A DNA stretch of 64,000 nucleotides from Bifidobacterium sp. B4142 (GCF_026537325.1 NZ_JAFNMJ010000001.1:62001-126000); one strand, 5' to 3'. Counted from the stretch's first letter, positions 37,546 to 48,894 are shown. Numbers and translations are program-made. Notes: generated by a model not told the origin, from the letters alone.

Positions 37546-40401
37546 ATGGCACTAGCACTCTATCGGCGGTATCGGCCTGACACTTTTGACGGCATCATCG
37601 GTCAGAAGCAGGTCACCGTGCCCCTTACCCGAGCTCTGGATGAGAACCGGCTGACCCATGCCTACCTCTTCTCCGGTCCCAGGGGATGTGGAAAGACCAG
37701 CAGTGCCAGGATTTTCGCCCGCTGTGTCAACTGCGCCAAGGGACCGACCAGCCATCCCTGCGGCGAATGCGACAGCTGCAGGGATCTGGCCACGGGAGGC
37801 CCCGGTTCCATCGACGTGGTGGAGATTGACGCCGCCAGCCATAATGGCGTTGACGATGCAAGGGAGCTCAGGGAGCGGGCAGGCTTTGCCCCTGTGCGTG
37901 ACTGCTACAAGATCTTCATTTTGGACGAGGCTCATATGGTCACCCAGCAAGGATTCAATGCCTTGTTGAAGATCGTCGAGGAGCCGCCGGAACACGTCAT
38001 GTTCATCTTCGCCACCACAGAGCCGGAGAAGGTGATCGGCACCATCCGCTCCCGCACCCATCATTACCCCTTCCGTCTCGTGCCCCAGGAAGTCATGGGG
38101 CCTTATCTAGAGGGCATCTGCAAAAAGGAGGACATCAAGGCCGAGCCCGGTGTCCTCAAGCTGGCCATGCGGGCTGGAGGCGGATCGGTGCGTGACACCC
38201 TTTCTGTGTTGGATCAGCTCATGGTAGGCGCTGACGAGCACACCATCACCTATGATGCGGCTGTAGCTCTGCTGGGGTTCACTCCTGCCGCACTGATCGG
38301 CGAAGCTGTGGATACGCTGATCAACCACGATGGTGCTGGTCTCTACGGGGTCATTCAAAAGGTGGTCGTCGGCGGGTTCGAGCCCCAGCGCTTCGTTGAG
38401 GATCTGCTGGCCCATGTCCGCGACCTGCTGGTTCTCAAGCTGGCGGGGGAACGGGCTGAAAGCGTGCTTAGCGAAGATGCCGACGACGACCAGGTGGCCG
38501 ATCTGCGTCGGCAGGCGGATGCTTTGGATCTGCAGGTCCTGACCAGAATGGCCGACATCATCAACGATGCGCTGGCGGGAATGAACGGGGCCACTTCGCC
38601 CAGAATGCGCTTGGAGCTGCTGGCCGCCAGGCTGCTGGCAATTGGCTGCGAACCTATGGAGCAAGCAACGGTTGCAGGGGGAACTTCCACCAGTGGCGTG
38701 GCCCCGGCGCCCGCCCGTAGCGGGTTCATTGGCGCTGACAGGTCTCAGCAGAACGGTCGACCGCCCAAAGCATCACAATCTGGTCGTGCTGACGGTGCTG
38801 TTCGCCCTGAACAGTCTGGCGGGGCGGGTTCGTCGTCTGCTGCGGCATCCGCCACCTCGGCTGGGTCGCGGAACATGGCAGGTTCCCATTCTGATTCCCC
38901 GGCTGAGGGAAAGCAGGAAGGCGAAGGGCAGCCTGATCATTCCGGTTCCGCCCAACCCGTGCGGAAAGAAGTTCCTTCCTCGCCGGCTCAACAGCCTGTG
39001 GCGCAGCATGATACTTCGCGGGGACAGGAAACAGAGGTTCCGACCGGCACAGAGCTGGACAAGCGCTGGGATGCACTGGTGGCTGCCCTGCCGGATGAGG
39101 TACGTCAGTATGTGGTGCGGGACCGTGTGCCTACCGTGGCCATGAAAGCAGACCCATCCGGACGCAAGAGACTGTCTATGACCTTCGACCGTCCACTCAG
39201 CCAGCATGCTTTTGCCATGGCTGTGGCTGCACAGTCGGTTGATGGGGAGACCAAGGTGCCGCGTATCGTCATGGTCCGCGCTCGCCAGGAGTTCGGACAG
39301 TCCACCATGATTGCTCCATCGGGGACGGCTGCCAACGGCGAGACTGTGGAGTCCGTCAACAGGATGTCTCCCCAGCGTCGCGCAGAGGTCAAAAAGGAGG
39401 TGGCTCTAGCGCGAGCTGGATTGGCCACTATGAACCTTGGAGCGGCGGTTATGCCTCATGCAGCCACGGAACAGGGGCATGCCCCTAGGAAGATGACGGC
39501 ATCTGCTGGTCATGAGGGTGGGGCTGGAGCATCGGCATCGGAGGGGAGGTCCACCTCTGGAGAAGCTGCAGGAGACGGGAATTCCGACGACGCTCACCAC
39601 CCAGTCGGCGGTCCGGTCCAGTCGTCTCCGGAAGCGTTGCCGTCGGCAGGCTTTGGCTCCACTGCTTCGACGGTATTGCCAGACGATGATCCCTGGGCCC
39701 ACCCCATGCCAGCGACTCATGCGCCGCAAAAGGTCTGGCAGCCCGGTGAGGGCAGCGACGGATCCAATGGTCAGAAAGACCATGAATCCAAAAAAGTAGC
39801 TCTGCCGGACATGAGCGACGACACGGATCCTTGGGCCGTGCCCGATTCCGGGACCAGCGCCGCAGCCTCTGCAGTGTCCTCCGACAGTCAAAGCCATGAA
39901 GTTTCTCCGTCGGTTGATTCATCCGGTCAGGGGAGCGCCTCGAGTGCAACTTCGGATCCGACATCGGGGACTGGAGCGGTTTCCGATGAAGGGGTCATGG
40001 CGACTGGCATATCAGCCTCGTCGGATGCGCAGAGCGACGTTCACAGTTCCGAGTCTGTCGGCGGTTCGGATGGCCCCCAGGCAATGGCAAAGGCTGCTGG
40101 AGCTGAGAGCAGGAGAGTGCCGGCAGGCTTCGCTGGTCCGTCCTCCAGTGGTTCCGATCAGGATGGGGCCTCGCCTGCTGCAGTCTCCTCCCAGGCTGCA
40201 AGGCCGTCAGTGGATCCTGAGGACGATGTCTATTCCATGGACGATGCCAGGCTCGGGGCGGACAATGCCATGAACCAGGATGAACTGACCAAATTGTTTG
40301 ACGTGACCAAGGTGGAGGACTTTGCTGCTGACGACCCCCAGAATCCGATCAACGTCCAAAAGCGCCGGCAGGAACAGGCGCAGCGACAGGGAGGTGAATG
40401 A
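37546..40401 (+). CDS. dnaX: DNA polymerase III subunits gamma/tau
   Basis: The clamp-loader ATPase. The 951-residue protein has Walker [15 protein letters not shown] (about residues 44-57), the zinc site [19 protein letters not shown] (about 64-82), Walker [10 protein letters not shown], sensor 1 [11 protein letters not shown], and domain III to about residue 365. A very long Ser/Gly/Ala-rich low-complexity region (about 370-480 and 610-890) surrounds a folded tau-like block ([24 protein letters not shown]) near 503-610. It is longer than many DnaX proteins. Start [15 protein letters not shown] is conventional. It is followed by recR with a 4-base overlap; the YbaB gene often found between them is absent. 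Confidence 0.95.
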   Translation: MALALYRRYRPDTFDGIIGQKQVTVPLTRALDENRLTHAYLFSGPRGCGKTSSARIFARCVNCAKGPTSHPCGECDSCRDLATGGPGSIDVVEIDAASHNGVDDARELRERAGFAPVRDCYKIFILDEAHMVTQQGFNALLKIVEEPPEHVMFIFATTEPEKVIGTIRSRTHHYPFRLVPQEVMGPYLEGICKKEDIKAEPGVLKLAMRAGGGSVRDTLSVLDQLMVGADEHTITYDAAVALLGFTPAALIGEAVDTLINHDGAGLYGVIQKVVVGGFEPQRFVEDLLAHVRDLLVLKLAGERAESVLSEDADDDQVADLRRQADALDLQVLTRMADIINDALAGMNGATSPRMRLELLAARLLAIGCEPMEQATVAGGTSTSGVAPAPARSGFIGADRSQQNGRPPKASQSGRADGAVRPEQSGGAGSSSAAASATSAGSRNMAGSHSDSPAEGKQEGEGQPDHSGSAQPVRKEVPSSPAQQPVAQHDTSRGQETEVPTGTELDKRWDALVAALPDEVRQYVVRDRVPTVAMKADPSGRKRLSMTFDRPLSQHAFAMAVAAQSVDGETKVPRIVMVRARQEFGQSTMIAPSGTAANGETVESVNRMSPQRRAEVKKEVALARAGLATMNLGAAVMPHAATEQGHAPRKMTASAGHEGGAGASASEGRSTSGEAAGDGNSDDAHHPVGGPVQSSPEALPSAGFGSTASTVLPDDDPWAHPMPATHAPQKVWQPGEGSDGSNGQKDHESKKVALPDMSDDTDPWAVPDSGTSAAASAVSSDSQSHEVSPSVDSSGQGSASSATSDPTSGTGAVSDEGVMATGISASSDAQSDVHSSESVGGSDGPQAMAKAAGAESRRVPAGFAGPSSSGSDQDGASPAAVSSQAARPSVDPEDDVYSMDDARLGADNAMNQDELTKLFDVTKVEDFAADDPQNPINVQKRRQEQAQRQGGE

Positions 40402-41003
40402 TGGCTGCTACCTATGATGGAGCTATTCAAGAGCTGATCGATGCCTTTGCTCAACTGCCGGGCATTGGCCCCAAGGGTGCTCAGCGCATCGCCTTCTACA
40501 TTTTGGGAGCCGATCGGCGTAGCGCTCAGGATTTGGCCGATGCTATCGTCGCCGCCAAGGAGAAGGTTCGGTTTTGCGAGATCTGCGGCAACGTCTGCGA
40601 GACCAGCCCGTGCCCTATCTGCCAGGATCCGCGTCGTGACCGCAGCATCATCTGCGTCGTCGAGGAGCCCAAGGATGTCATGAGCATCGAACGTACCGGA
40701 GAATATCGGGGCCTTTACCATGTTTTGGGCGGGGCCATCGACCCTATGTCCAACGTCGGACCTGGCGATCTGCGCATTCCCGAGCTCTTGAAGCGGCTGG
40801 GGACGGATCAGGTCAAGGAGGTCATGCTGGCCTTGGACCCCAACATCGAAGGCGAGGCCACCACCACCTACCTGGGAAGGCTGCTGGGCCCTCTGGATCT
40901 GCGGGTCACCCGGTTGGCCAGCGGTCTGCCCGTCGGTAGCGATCTGGAATATGCCGATGAGATCACCCTTGGCCGGGCAATATCCGGCCGTCGCGATCTG
41001 TAA
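40398..41003 (+). CDS. recR: Recombination mediator RecR
   Basis: RecR acts with RecO/RecF to load RecA on gapped DNA. The 201-residue length is normal. The HhH region [18 protein letters not shown] (about residues 17-34), the four-cysteine zinc finger [16 protein letters not shown] (about 58-73) and the Toprim domain ([31 protein letters not shown]) are all present. The start is ATG 40398 or 40401; the first overlaps the dnaX stop, implying coupling. Confidence 0.96.
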   Translation: MMAATYDGAIQELIDAFAQLPGIGPKGAQRIAFYILGADRRSAQDLADAIVAAKEKVRFCEICGNVCETSPCPICQDPRRDRSIICVVEEPKDVMSIERTGEYRGLYHVLGGAIDPMSNVGPGDLRIPELLKRLGTDQVKEVMLALDPNIEGEATTTYLGRLLGPLDLRVTRLASGLPVGSDLEYADEITLGRAISGRRDL

Positions 41004-41091
41004 GGCCTGCGGTCACTGATTCACGGGTTCCCTGGCTGCCGTCAATGTTTCGCATATTGGTGGAGGGGGTCTGATAGAACGGTGTCGTTCG

Positions 41092-41113
41092 TATAATCCA
41101 TGTAATCAACATG
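41092..41113 (+). promoter_or_regulatory. Probable promoter -10 and dyad before the aspartokinase operon
   Basis: A perfect TATAAT lies at 41092-41097 in the 157-base gap before the catalytic aspartokinase gene. No good -35 is seen at the right distance. A small dyad CATGT-AATCA-ACATG at 41099-41113 overlaps the expected transcription start and could be an operator. No lysine riboswitch is recognisable. Confidence 0.5.
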
Positions 41114-41160
41114 TTGCAGATGATGGTCTAGTGGCTTAACCGTCGCGGGATGGAACAGCA

Positions 41161-41967
41161 GTGGCACTTATCGTTCAGAAGTATGGCGGGTCCTCGGTGG
41201 CGGACTCGGACTCCATCAAGCGTGTGGCCAAGCGCATCATTGACACCAAGCGCGCTGGCAATGACATCGCTGTGGTGGTTTCCGCTATGGGGGACACCAC
41301 TGACGATCTGATTGATCAGGCCATGGATGTGGATTCCAATCCTCCTGCCCGAGAGATGGACATGCTTATGACGGCGGGGGAGCGCATCTCCATGAGCCTG
41401 CTGGCCATGAGCATCCATGCACAAGGCGAGCGCGCCCACTCCTTCACCGGTTCGCAGGCGGGATTCATGACCGATGCCCGCTACGGCGCAGCCCACATCC
41501 GCCATGTCCGACCTCAGCGTGTCATGAAGGCCCTGGACCGAGGCGAGGTGGGAATTGTGGCGGGCTTCCAGGGGGTCAATCCCGATGGCGACGCCACCAC
41601 CCTGGGTCGTGGCGGCTCGGATACCTCGGCTGTGGCCCTAGCCGTGGCACTCAAGGCGGATGTCTGCGAGATCTATACCGATGTGGATGGCGTCTTTACC
41701 GCCGACCCGCGCATTGTGCCCACCGCCCGTAGAATCGCCCGCATTTCATATGAGGAGATGCTGGAGATGGCGGCCGGCGGATCCAAGGTGCTGGCCCTGC
41801 GCTGCGTGGAGTATGCCCAGCGCTTCCGCATGCCCATCCATGTGCGCAGTTCCTTTTCCCATCGCCCAGGCACGCTGATCATGCCCGACGATGTCGATGC
41901 TGACAAGATTCCCAATTTGGAGACCGGCCAGCTGCCGGATCGCCCCGCCGCACGCGCTGACAAGTGA
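41161..41967 (+). CDS. lysC: Aspartokinase catalytic subunit (stand-alone)
   Basis: Phosphorylates L-aspartate, the first step to lysine, threonine and methionine. The 268-residue protein contains only the amino-acid-kinase domain: [19 protein letters not shown] at residues 5-23, [33 protein letters not shown], and [13 protein letters not shown]. The ACT domains normally fused at the C-terminus are in the next gene, in a different frame, so this is not the overlapping alpha/beta arrangement of Corynebacterium or Bacillus. The start is the GTG at 41161. Feedback control should require the separate ACT subunit. Confidence 0.93.
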   Translation: MALIVQKYGGSSVADSDSIKRVAKRIIDTKRAGNDIAVVVSAMGDTTDDLIDQAMDVDSNPPAREMDMLMTAGERISMSLLAMSIHAQGERAHSFTGSQAGFMTDARYGAAHIRHVRPQRVMKALDRGEVGIVAGFQGVNPDGDATTLGRGGSDTSAVALAVALKADVCEIYTDVDGVFTADPRIVPTARRIARISYEEMLEMAAGGSKVLALRCVEYAQRFRMPIHVRSSFSHRPGTLIMPDDVDADKIPNLETGQLPDRPAARADK

Positions 41968-41990
41968 CGGGATATGACGGAAGGAAGGAC

Positions 41991-43660
<1,670 letters not shown>

Positions 43661-43770
43661 TTGTGCATCTGGGCTGATTGCTTGGCAGACCTAAAGTATC
43701 CCGCATATCTCTTGGGTATGGGAAGACCGGCTCTACCAGGCCTTGTCAGCCTGATGGCTTTCATATAGGG

Positions 43771-44811
43771 TCAGTCCTGTTTGGCCTTTGCTCGGCTCGA
43801 AGCTTGTGAGGCTTGTCTGCCCGATCCCCTCTGCTGTTGATCCAGATCGAGTATTCCCTCGGCCGTGTCGCGGTCGGTGGCCAGTGCCGAGATAAGCCCG
43901 GCCCGCAGACAGGCGAGGATGCTGGCAACTTTTTGCGGTCCCCAGGCTACGCCTATGACCAGAGGGATCCGCTTGAGACGTTCGAATTCAATCGATATAG
44001 TGCGTTCGCACAGGCTGGTTTGGATGTGGCGACCCTGTGCATCGATGTGGTGTCCGCAGATGTGCCCCACAGCCTTGAGCTCGGTCACCTCCTTGACGAA
44101 AGCCGCATTCTCGTAGTCCTTGAAAATGTGTCCTGACCTTCCCTCCTTGACGGACCCGACTCCTACCACCGCAACATCGGCATGTCCGCCCAGGGACAGG
44201 GTGTCGGCGATCTGGCGTTCTTTGCGCATGGCTTCAGCCACAGGAGTTGAAGACAGGATCATGGGCACTGGCAGCGTCGAGTAGCTGCCGCCCAATCGTT
44301 GGGCCAGCATGCGGCATATCTCCGGTGAATCCGTCATGGGATTGGTCGGCGACAGGGAGCCGATCATCTGCACGACCTTGGACTTTGCCCAGTTTTGCAG
44401 GGGAACTTCACGAACCGTGTAGGCGACCGCGTTGCCATTGGAGACGGTTATCAAAGAGTCGGGTCTGGTCTGCTCAACCAGGAGAGCCGCCGCGCTTCGG
44501 GGTACGACATCATACCCGGTGCATCCTTGGGGTGGCTCCGAGACCCGAGCGCAACGGAGGTTGAATTGTCGGATCAACCTGGACTCCAGGTCTTCAAGCC
44601 GTTCCAGTGGATTCTCAATGGAGATCTTCACCAGTCCTCGCTCTTGGGCTTCCTTCAGCATCCGGGAGACGGAGGGACGGGAATAGCCTGTCTCTGTGGC
44701 GATCTGGGACTGCAGCATGTGGTCCTGGTAGTACATGCGGGCTGCGCGAAGAAGCAGCTGGACCCGCTTGCGGGCATCCGAACTGGTCATCATCTGTAAA
44801 TCGCTGAACAT
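43771..44811 (-). CDS. SorC-family sugar-responsive transcriptional regulator
   Basis: A 346-residue regulator. The N-terminal helix-turn-helix (QSQIATETGYSRPSVSRML, about residues 38-56) is followed by a SorC/CggR-type sugar-phosphate-binding domain (ITVSNGNAVAYTV, GSLSPTNPM, AVVGVGSVKEG, CLRAGLISALATD). It is divergent from the lactonase-led sugar-acid operon and is probably its effector-controlled regulator and its own. The start is not certain: ATG 44811 has no ribosome binding site and lies inside a candidate operator; ATG 44793 or 44790 would also keep the whole HTH. Confidence 0.92.
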   Translation of the reverse strand: MFSDLQMMTSSDARKRVQLLLRAARMYYQDHMLQSQIATETGYSRPSVSRMLKEAQERGLVKISIENPLERLEDLESRLIRQFNLRCARVSEPPQGCTGYDVVPRSAAALLVEQTRPDSLITVSNGNAVAYTVREVPLQNWAKSKVVQMIGSLSPTNPMTDSPEICRMLAQRLGGSYSTLPVPMILSSTPVAEAMRKERQIADTLSLGGHADVAVVGVGSVKEGRSGHIFKDYENAAFVKEVTELKAVGHICGHHIDAQGRHIQTSLCERTISIEFERLKRIPLVIGVAWGPQKVASILACLRAGLISALATDRDTAEGILDLDQQQRGSGRQASQASSRAKAKQD

Positions 44812-44817
44812 ATGTAC
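44805..44817. promoter_or_regulatory. Candidate SorC operator 1
   Basis: TGAACATATGTAC, centred on CATATG. The same 13 bases occur inverted at 44925-44937. The site overlaps the first possible start codon of the SorC gene, a position fitting autoregulation. Confidence 0.55.
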
Positions 44818-44907
44818 ATTTTATCAGAATCAATGAAAAACTGCTTATCTGCTCCTGAAGGTCGAAAAATACTTGTTTCCAAGGGTAAGAATGCGATCTA
44901 TATGCGT

Positions 44908-44937
44908 TTGAACTCGTAGTTCAAGTACATATGTTCA
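44908..44937. promoter_or_regulatory. Candidate SorC operators 2 and 3
   Basis: Two adjoining sites: the dyad TTGAAC-TCGTA-GTTCAA (44908-44924) and GTACATATGTTCA (44925-44937), the exact inverse of operator 1. The half-site TGAAC/GTTCA thus occurs four times in the intergenic region. They lie about 120-150 bases upstream of the first gene of the sugar-acid operon. Confidence 0.55.
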
Positions 44938-45057
44938 TCAATATCCTTGTTGTTTATTGACTGCTCACATAGTCTGTCTCCTGTCAAAGGCACCGAATGG
45001 AAAAGCCTAAAGACCGGTGCCGCGAAGTCGCAGAGCACAAACAACAAAGGAGTTCAC

Positions 45058-46047
45058 ATGGCATTCGCACGAACCATTCTGGGTGATGTCGATCCGAGCA
45101 CGCTTGGCGTAGTCAACAGCCACGACCATCTGATCCGGGTGGGAGCCGGTGAGGTCTACCTGGACAAGGACCACCAACTGGATTCAGTCGAGAAGGCAGA
45201 GACCGAGGCCGGCTATTTCGCCAAGGCCTCGCTGAACTGGAGCAAGCAGGGCGGCACCGTGGTGGATATGTGCCCCATCAACTGCGGCCGTGACATCGAG
45301 AAGCTGGCCGAGGTGGCCCGCTCGGTGGAGAACCTGCAGATCATAGGGGCCACCGGCTTCCACCGTGAGCATGTCTACCTGGAGACCCAGTCCCACTGGA
45401 TCAACCGCTACAGCGTGGATCAGATCGCCGACCTGGTCATCGCCGATATCCGTGAGGGCATCGACCGCAACGACTACACCGGCCCCCTGGTGGATCGCAG
45501 CCCCTATAAGGCAGGTGTTATCAAGATCGGCACTGCTTACGGCGAGATCACGCCCTTCGAGCACAAGTGCATGGAGGCTGCCGCCAAGGCGGCCATCGAA
45601 ACCGGCGCTCCCATCAACACGCACACCACCTATGGAACCTGTGGTCTGGAACAGGCCCAGACCCTGATTGGACTGGGGGTCCCCGCCGACCAGATCGCCA
45701 TCGGCCACATCCAGCGCAATGCCGATGTCTACTACCTGGAGGAGATCCTGGATCTGGGCGTTTACCTGGAAATCGACGGCACCAACAGGATCAAGTATCA
45801 GCCCGATTCCAACAGGATGATGGAGCTCAAGGCTTTCAAGAAAGACGGCTACGAGGACCGTATCCTCCTGGGCACGGACTCGGGCAAGCGCTCCTACCAG
45901 AAGGTCTACGGCTCTGTGAGTGGCGTGGACTACAACCCGGCAGTGGACGGCCCCCGCATGATCGCTGAAGGCTTTGATCCCGACTACGTGGACAAGCTGC
46001 TCATCCGCAACGCCCACAACTTCTTCTCCTTCCGTAAGGAGGCCTGA
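45058..46047 (+). CDS. Phosphotriesterase-family lactonase-like hydrolase
   Basis: A 329-residue member of the phosphotriesterase (COG1735) amidohydrolase family. The binuclear metal site is indicated by the N-terminal HDH in VNSHDHLIRVGAG (about residues 22-26), the lysine in KIGTAYGEIT (usually carboxylated), NTHTTYGTCG, IGHIQRNAD, and the Asp in LLGTDSGKRS. Characterised relatives in sugar operons hydrolyse phosphorylated furanose lactones. Here it heads the operon and probably opens a sugar-acid lactone, replacing UlaG of the ascorbate route (inference). The ATG at 45058 has AAAGGAG five bases upstream. The frame extends to 44947 but lacks coding character there. Confidence 0.88.
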   Translation: MAFARTILGDVDPSTLGVVNSHDHLIRVGAGEVYLDKDHQLDSVEKAETEAGYFAKASLNWSKQGGTVVDMCPINCGRDIEKLAEVARSVENLQIIGATGFHREHVYLETQSHWINRYSVDQIADLVIADIREGIDRNDYTGPLVDRSPYKAGVIKIGTAYGEITPFEHKCMEAAAKAAIETGAPINTHTTYGTCGLEQAQTLIGLGVPADQIAIGHIQRNADVYYLEEILDLGVYLEIDGTNRIKYQPDSNRMMELKAFKKDGYEDRILLGTDSGKRSYQKVYGSVSGVDYNPAVDGPRMIAEGFDPDYVDKLLIRNAHNFFSFRKEA

Positions 46048-46052
46048 GCGCG

Positions 46053-46727
46053 ATGGCAGCAGACAAGACCCTGGAACGCCCCCAGCTGCAGATCGCGCTG
46101 GACACCTTTGATATGCCCTCGGCCCTGAGGCCTCTGAATGCGGCCGTGAGCCAGGTGGATGTCATCGAGTGCGGAACCGTCCTGATCATCGCCGAAGGGC
46201 TGAGAGCCGTGCGCGAGATCCGTGCCCTCTATCCCAATAAGACCATCCTGGCGGATGTCAGGATCGCCGAGGCCGGTGCGGTCATCTCCCGCGCCTGCTT
46301 CGAGGCGGGTGCCAGCTGGGTCTCGGTGGTCGCCGGGGCCAGCATGACCACGGTCGAACAGGTGGTGAAGGTGGCCCAGGAGTCCGGCGGCGAGGTCCAG
46401 ATTGAGCTGGGCGAAACCTACGATCCCGAACAGGCGCGCGAATGGCGGCGACTTGGAGCCACCCAGGTCATCGTCCACCGTTCTCGTGATGCTGAAGCGG
46501 CCGGAAAGCTGACCTGGGGGGAGGACGACAAGGACCGCATCCGTCAGCTGCATCAGATGGGCTTCAAGGTCACTGTGACCGGCGGGGTCACGGCCAAGGA
46601 CCTGCCCTTCTTCCAAGGAGTTCCCGTTGGAGTGGTGATTTCGGGTCGCGGCATTGTCAAGGCTGACGACCCCCTGGCCGCTGCGACCGAGCTGCGGGAG
46701 ACCATTGGCAGGGTGTGGCCGCAATGA
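46053..46727 (+). CDS. 3-keto-L-gulonate-6-phosphate decarboxylase-like protein with altered active-site motif
   Basis: A 224-residue member of the orotidine-5'-phosphate-decarboxylase superfamily, closest to UlaD/SgbH, which decarboxylate 3-keto-L-gulonate 6-phosphate to L-xylulose 5-phosphate. Conserved pieces: VDVIECGTVLI, VQIELGE, HRSRDAEAAG, GFKVTVTGGVT and VVISGRG. The catalytic DxKxxD motif (DAKIAD in E. coli UlaD) reads DVRIAE here (residues 68-73), with Lys to Arg and Asp to Glu. This may change substrate or rate. It sits 5 bases after the lactonase gene and overlaps the 3-epimerase gene by 4. Confidence 0.9.
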   Translation: MAADKTLERPQLQIALDTFDMPSALRPLNAAVSQVDVIECGTVLIIAEGLRAVREIRALYPNKTILADVRIAEAGAVISRACFEAGASWVSVVAGASMTTVEQVVKVAQESGGEVQIELGETYDPEQAREWRRLGATQVIVHRSRDAEAAGKLTWGEDDKDRIRQLHQMGFKVTVTGGVTAKDLPFFQGVPVGVVISGRGIVKADDPLAAATELRETIGRVWPQ

Positions 46728-47593
46728 GTGGCAGTGTCACCCTGGGCATCTATGAGAAGGCCCTGAAGTCCCCCGCCGAGCCGGATGATTGGGATGCGTT
46801 CATGTCCCAGGTGGTGGCCGATGGGTTCACCTTTATGGATCTGTCCATTGACGAAAGCGACAAGCGGATGGCTCGCTTGGACTGGACGGCTGCCCAGGCT
46901 TCCGCCTTCCGTCAGGCCGCTGACCGCCAGGGCGTCCGGGTCGGAGGGATCTGCCTGAGCTGCCACCGCAAGGTGGGCCCCGGCTCCGCCGATCCGGCTG
47001 TCCGCCGTCAGGCCTATGAGATCTTCCTCAAGGCGATCGATCTGGCTCATGAGGCGGGCATTCCCCTGATCCAGGTAGCTGGTTACTACGCCTACTACGA
47101 GGACCCTGATCCTGACCAGCGCGCCAGGTATGTGGAGGTTCTGGCCAGGGCGGCTGAGTATGCGGCCCAGGCCGGCGTCATGCTGGGTATAGAGAATGTG
47201 GACGGCAATGACATCACCTCCATCACCAAGGGTCTGTCCATCTGCGATCAGGTCGGGTCCTCCTGGCTGAGCATGTACCCGGATATCGGCAACCTTTATG
47301 AGCAGGAGCTGGATGCCGTGGCTGAGCTCAGGGCTGGAGCCGGCAGAATGCTGGCCATCCACGTCAAGGATGTGCTCCCAGGGCAACCCCGTCGCATCAC
47401 CATGGGCGAGGGCTGTGCCGACTTTCCTGTGGCTTTCGCCGAGCTGGCCCGGCAGTCCTGGTCGGGGCGGATCATGCTGGAGATGTGGAACGATGATTCG
47501 GACCAGGCCGATCAGATCGTCATGAATGCAAGGGAGAAAGTGGAAACCTGGTTGCGAGGGGCCGACATAGATGTGCTCGATCCCAAAGGCTGA
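46724..47593 (+). CDS. L-xylulose-5-phosphate 3-epimerase (UlaE-like)
   Basis: A 289-residue TIM-barrel epimerase converting L-xylulose 5-phosphate to L-ribulose 5-phosphate. It aligns by eye over its length with E. coli UlaE: TLGIYEKALKSP at the start, DLSIDESDKRMARLDW, GICLSCHRK, IPLIQVAGYYAYYED, YPDIGNLYEQ, AIHVKDVLPG, GEGCADF and LEMWND. Metal ligands Glu, Asp, His and Glu are in these blocks. The ATGA overlap with the decarboxylase indicates translational coupling. Confidence 0.92.
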   Translation: MSGSVTLGIYEKALKSPAEPDDWDAFMSQVVADGFTFMDLSIDESDKRMARLDWTAAQASAFRQAADRQGVRVGGICLSCHRKVGPGSADPAVRRQAYEIFLKAIDLAHEAGIPLIQVAGYYAYYEDPDPDQRARYVEVLARAAEYAAQAGVMLGIENVDGNDITSITKGLSICDQVGSSWLSMYPDIGNLYEQELDAVAELRAGAGRMLAIHVKDVLPGQPRRITMGEGCADFPVAFAELARQSWSGRIMLEMWNDDSDQADQIVMNAREKVETWLRGADIDVLDPKG

Positions 47594-47599
47594 GGTAAA

Positions 47600-47654
47600 G
47601 GTCGCAGCCGTCACGGTTGCGACCCGGGGGTGGTTGTGCCGGTCCTCCACCCCC
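47600..47654 (+). terminator. Two hairpins between the epimerase and kinase genes
   Basis: GGTCGCAGCCGT / ACGGTTGCGACC (47600-47624) is a near-perfect dyad; GGGGGTGG (47626-47633) pairs with CCACCCCC (47647-47654). No T tract follows, so they may attenuate or stabilise the upstream message rather than fully terminate. The 212-base gap may also hold a second promoter for the kinase gene. Confidence 0.45.
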
Positions 47655-47805
47655 TTGGCATCGGCAGGGAGGCAATGATGCCAGCGGTCGCCCTTGATGG
47701 GTCGACCCGATCGGTGCGAGTTTGAATGTGACAGGTCGTAATACGGACTGAAGCGGACGTCGTGGTCCATCCTAGAAAAGCGACCGTGTAGACAAGGAGC
47801 AAGTG

Positions 47806-48762
47806 ATGGCAGAACATGCATATGACCTTTCGACCATAGGAGAGGGGCAGATCAGGCTCACGGTCAGGAGGGGGGAGCGGCTGATGAACGCCCGGTCGGT
47901 CCTGATGAATCCCGCCTGTTCCGAGGCCAATGTGGCTGGAGTCCTAGCCCAGCTTCAGCGCAGGACCCTGTGGACCTCCTCACTGCCAGAGGGGGACTTG
48001 GGCGAATACGTCCTGAGCGAGTACAGGTCCGTGGGCGTTGACCTGAGCACCATGGTCCGCAAGCCGGCCAGCCGGATCGCCCTCTACTTCATGGAGCCGG
48101 GCGAGCCCCCTATGCCGGCCAACGTCATCTATGACCGCGAGTACACCCCCTTCAGATCGACGGGGATCGATGATTACGACTGGGACCGGATGCTGGACAC
48201 CCGCCTGCTTTTCCTGACCGGGATCACGGCGGCCCTGACCGATACCACAGCCCAGGTGGTGACCTATGCGGCCGAACAGGCGGACAAGCGCGGCATCGAC
48301 ATCGCCCTTGACGTGAACTTCCGCAGCAAGCTCTGGACCGGTGACCAGGCCAGAAAGGTCCTGGAGCCCATTGCCCACAAGGCCCGCATTCTCTTCTGCT
48401 CCATCAAGGACGCCAAAAGCGTCTTCGGCATCGAGGGGACCGGCGAGGAGGTTTGCGAACAGCTCTACCAGCGCTTCGGCAACGAGTACATCGTTTCCAC
48501 CAATCACCTGGATGGTCCTTACCTGAGGACCTCCAAAGGAATCAAGAAATACGTCACCACCACGGTTCCGGTGGTGGACCGTCCCGGCGCCGGGGACTCC
48601 TTCGTGGCTGCCACTCTCCATGGCTTCCTCTCCGATGATGTGGAGTGCGGTGTCAGATGGGGGCAGCGGGCCGCCGAGTACGCCCTGACGCATATGGGCG
48701 ATCTGACCCGTATCCGCGCCCAGGAACTTGATATTCCGCTGGGCGGGGATATCAATCGCTGA
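47806..48762 (+). CDS. PfkB-family sugar/sugar-acid kinase
   Basis: A 318-residue ribokinase-family kinase. The N-terminal GEGQIRLTVRRGE and NPACSEANVAGVLAQLQRRT correspond to substrate-binding segments of 2-keto-3-deoxygluconate kinase-like proteins. The second PfkB signature VDRPGAGDSFVAATLHGFL (about residues 255-273) holds the catalytic Asp and anion hole. NVIYDREYTPF is also KDG-kinase-like. In this operon, which lacks a PTS, it is the likely enzyme that phosphorylates the imported sugar acid. The ATG at 47806 follows AAGGAGC; a GTG one codon earlier is possible. Confidence 0.9.
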   Translation: MAEHAYDLSTIGEGQIRLTVRRGERLMNARSVLMNPACSEANVAGVLAQLQRRTLWTSSLPEGDLGEYVLSEYRSVGVDLSTMVRKPASRIALYFMEPGEPPMPANVIYDREYTPFRSTGIDDYDWDRMLDTRLLFLTGITAALTDTTAQVVTYAAEQADKRGIDIALDVNFRSKLWTGDQARKVLEPIAHKARILFCSIKDAKSVFGIEGTGEEVCEQLYQRFGNEYIVSTNHLDGPYLRTSKGIKKYVTTTVPVVDRPGAGDSFVAATLHGFLSDDVECGVRWGQRAAEYALTHMGDLTRIRAQELDIPLGGDINR

Positions 48763-48774
48763 CCGTTCCTTCAC

Positions 48775-48825
48775 GATCCAGGCCCGTCGCAGCCTTCTCC
48801 AAGGTCGGAGAAGGCGGCCTGGATC
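48775..48825. terminator. Large two-part hairpin between the kinase and MFS genes
   Basis: An outer stem GATCCAGGCC (48775-48784) / GGCCTGGATC (48816-48825) encloses an inner stem GCCTTCTCC (48792-48800) / GGAGAAGGC (48807-48815). It starts 12 bases after the kinase stop. There is no T tract, so partial termination or mRNA 3'-end protection is more likely than full stop. Confidence 0.6.
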
Positions 48826-48894
48826 CTCAGGTCAGACCATACCGGGGTCGGGCCGCCATCATCATGATCATCCGAGAAAGAAAAGCAACCCATT

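Noticed and set aside
39790-39796. A6G run in dnaX as a programmed frameshift site for making gamma
   Set aside because: The run is in the phase AAA AAA G, not A AAA AAG, lies hundreds of residues beyond domain III, and shows no clear stimulatory hairpin.
41004-41160. Lysine riboswitch or T-box before the aspartokinase gene
   Set aside because: The gap is only 157 bases and shows neither the conserved lysine-box core nor a T-box sequence.
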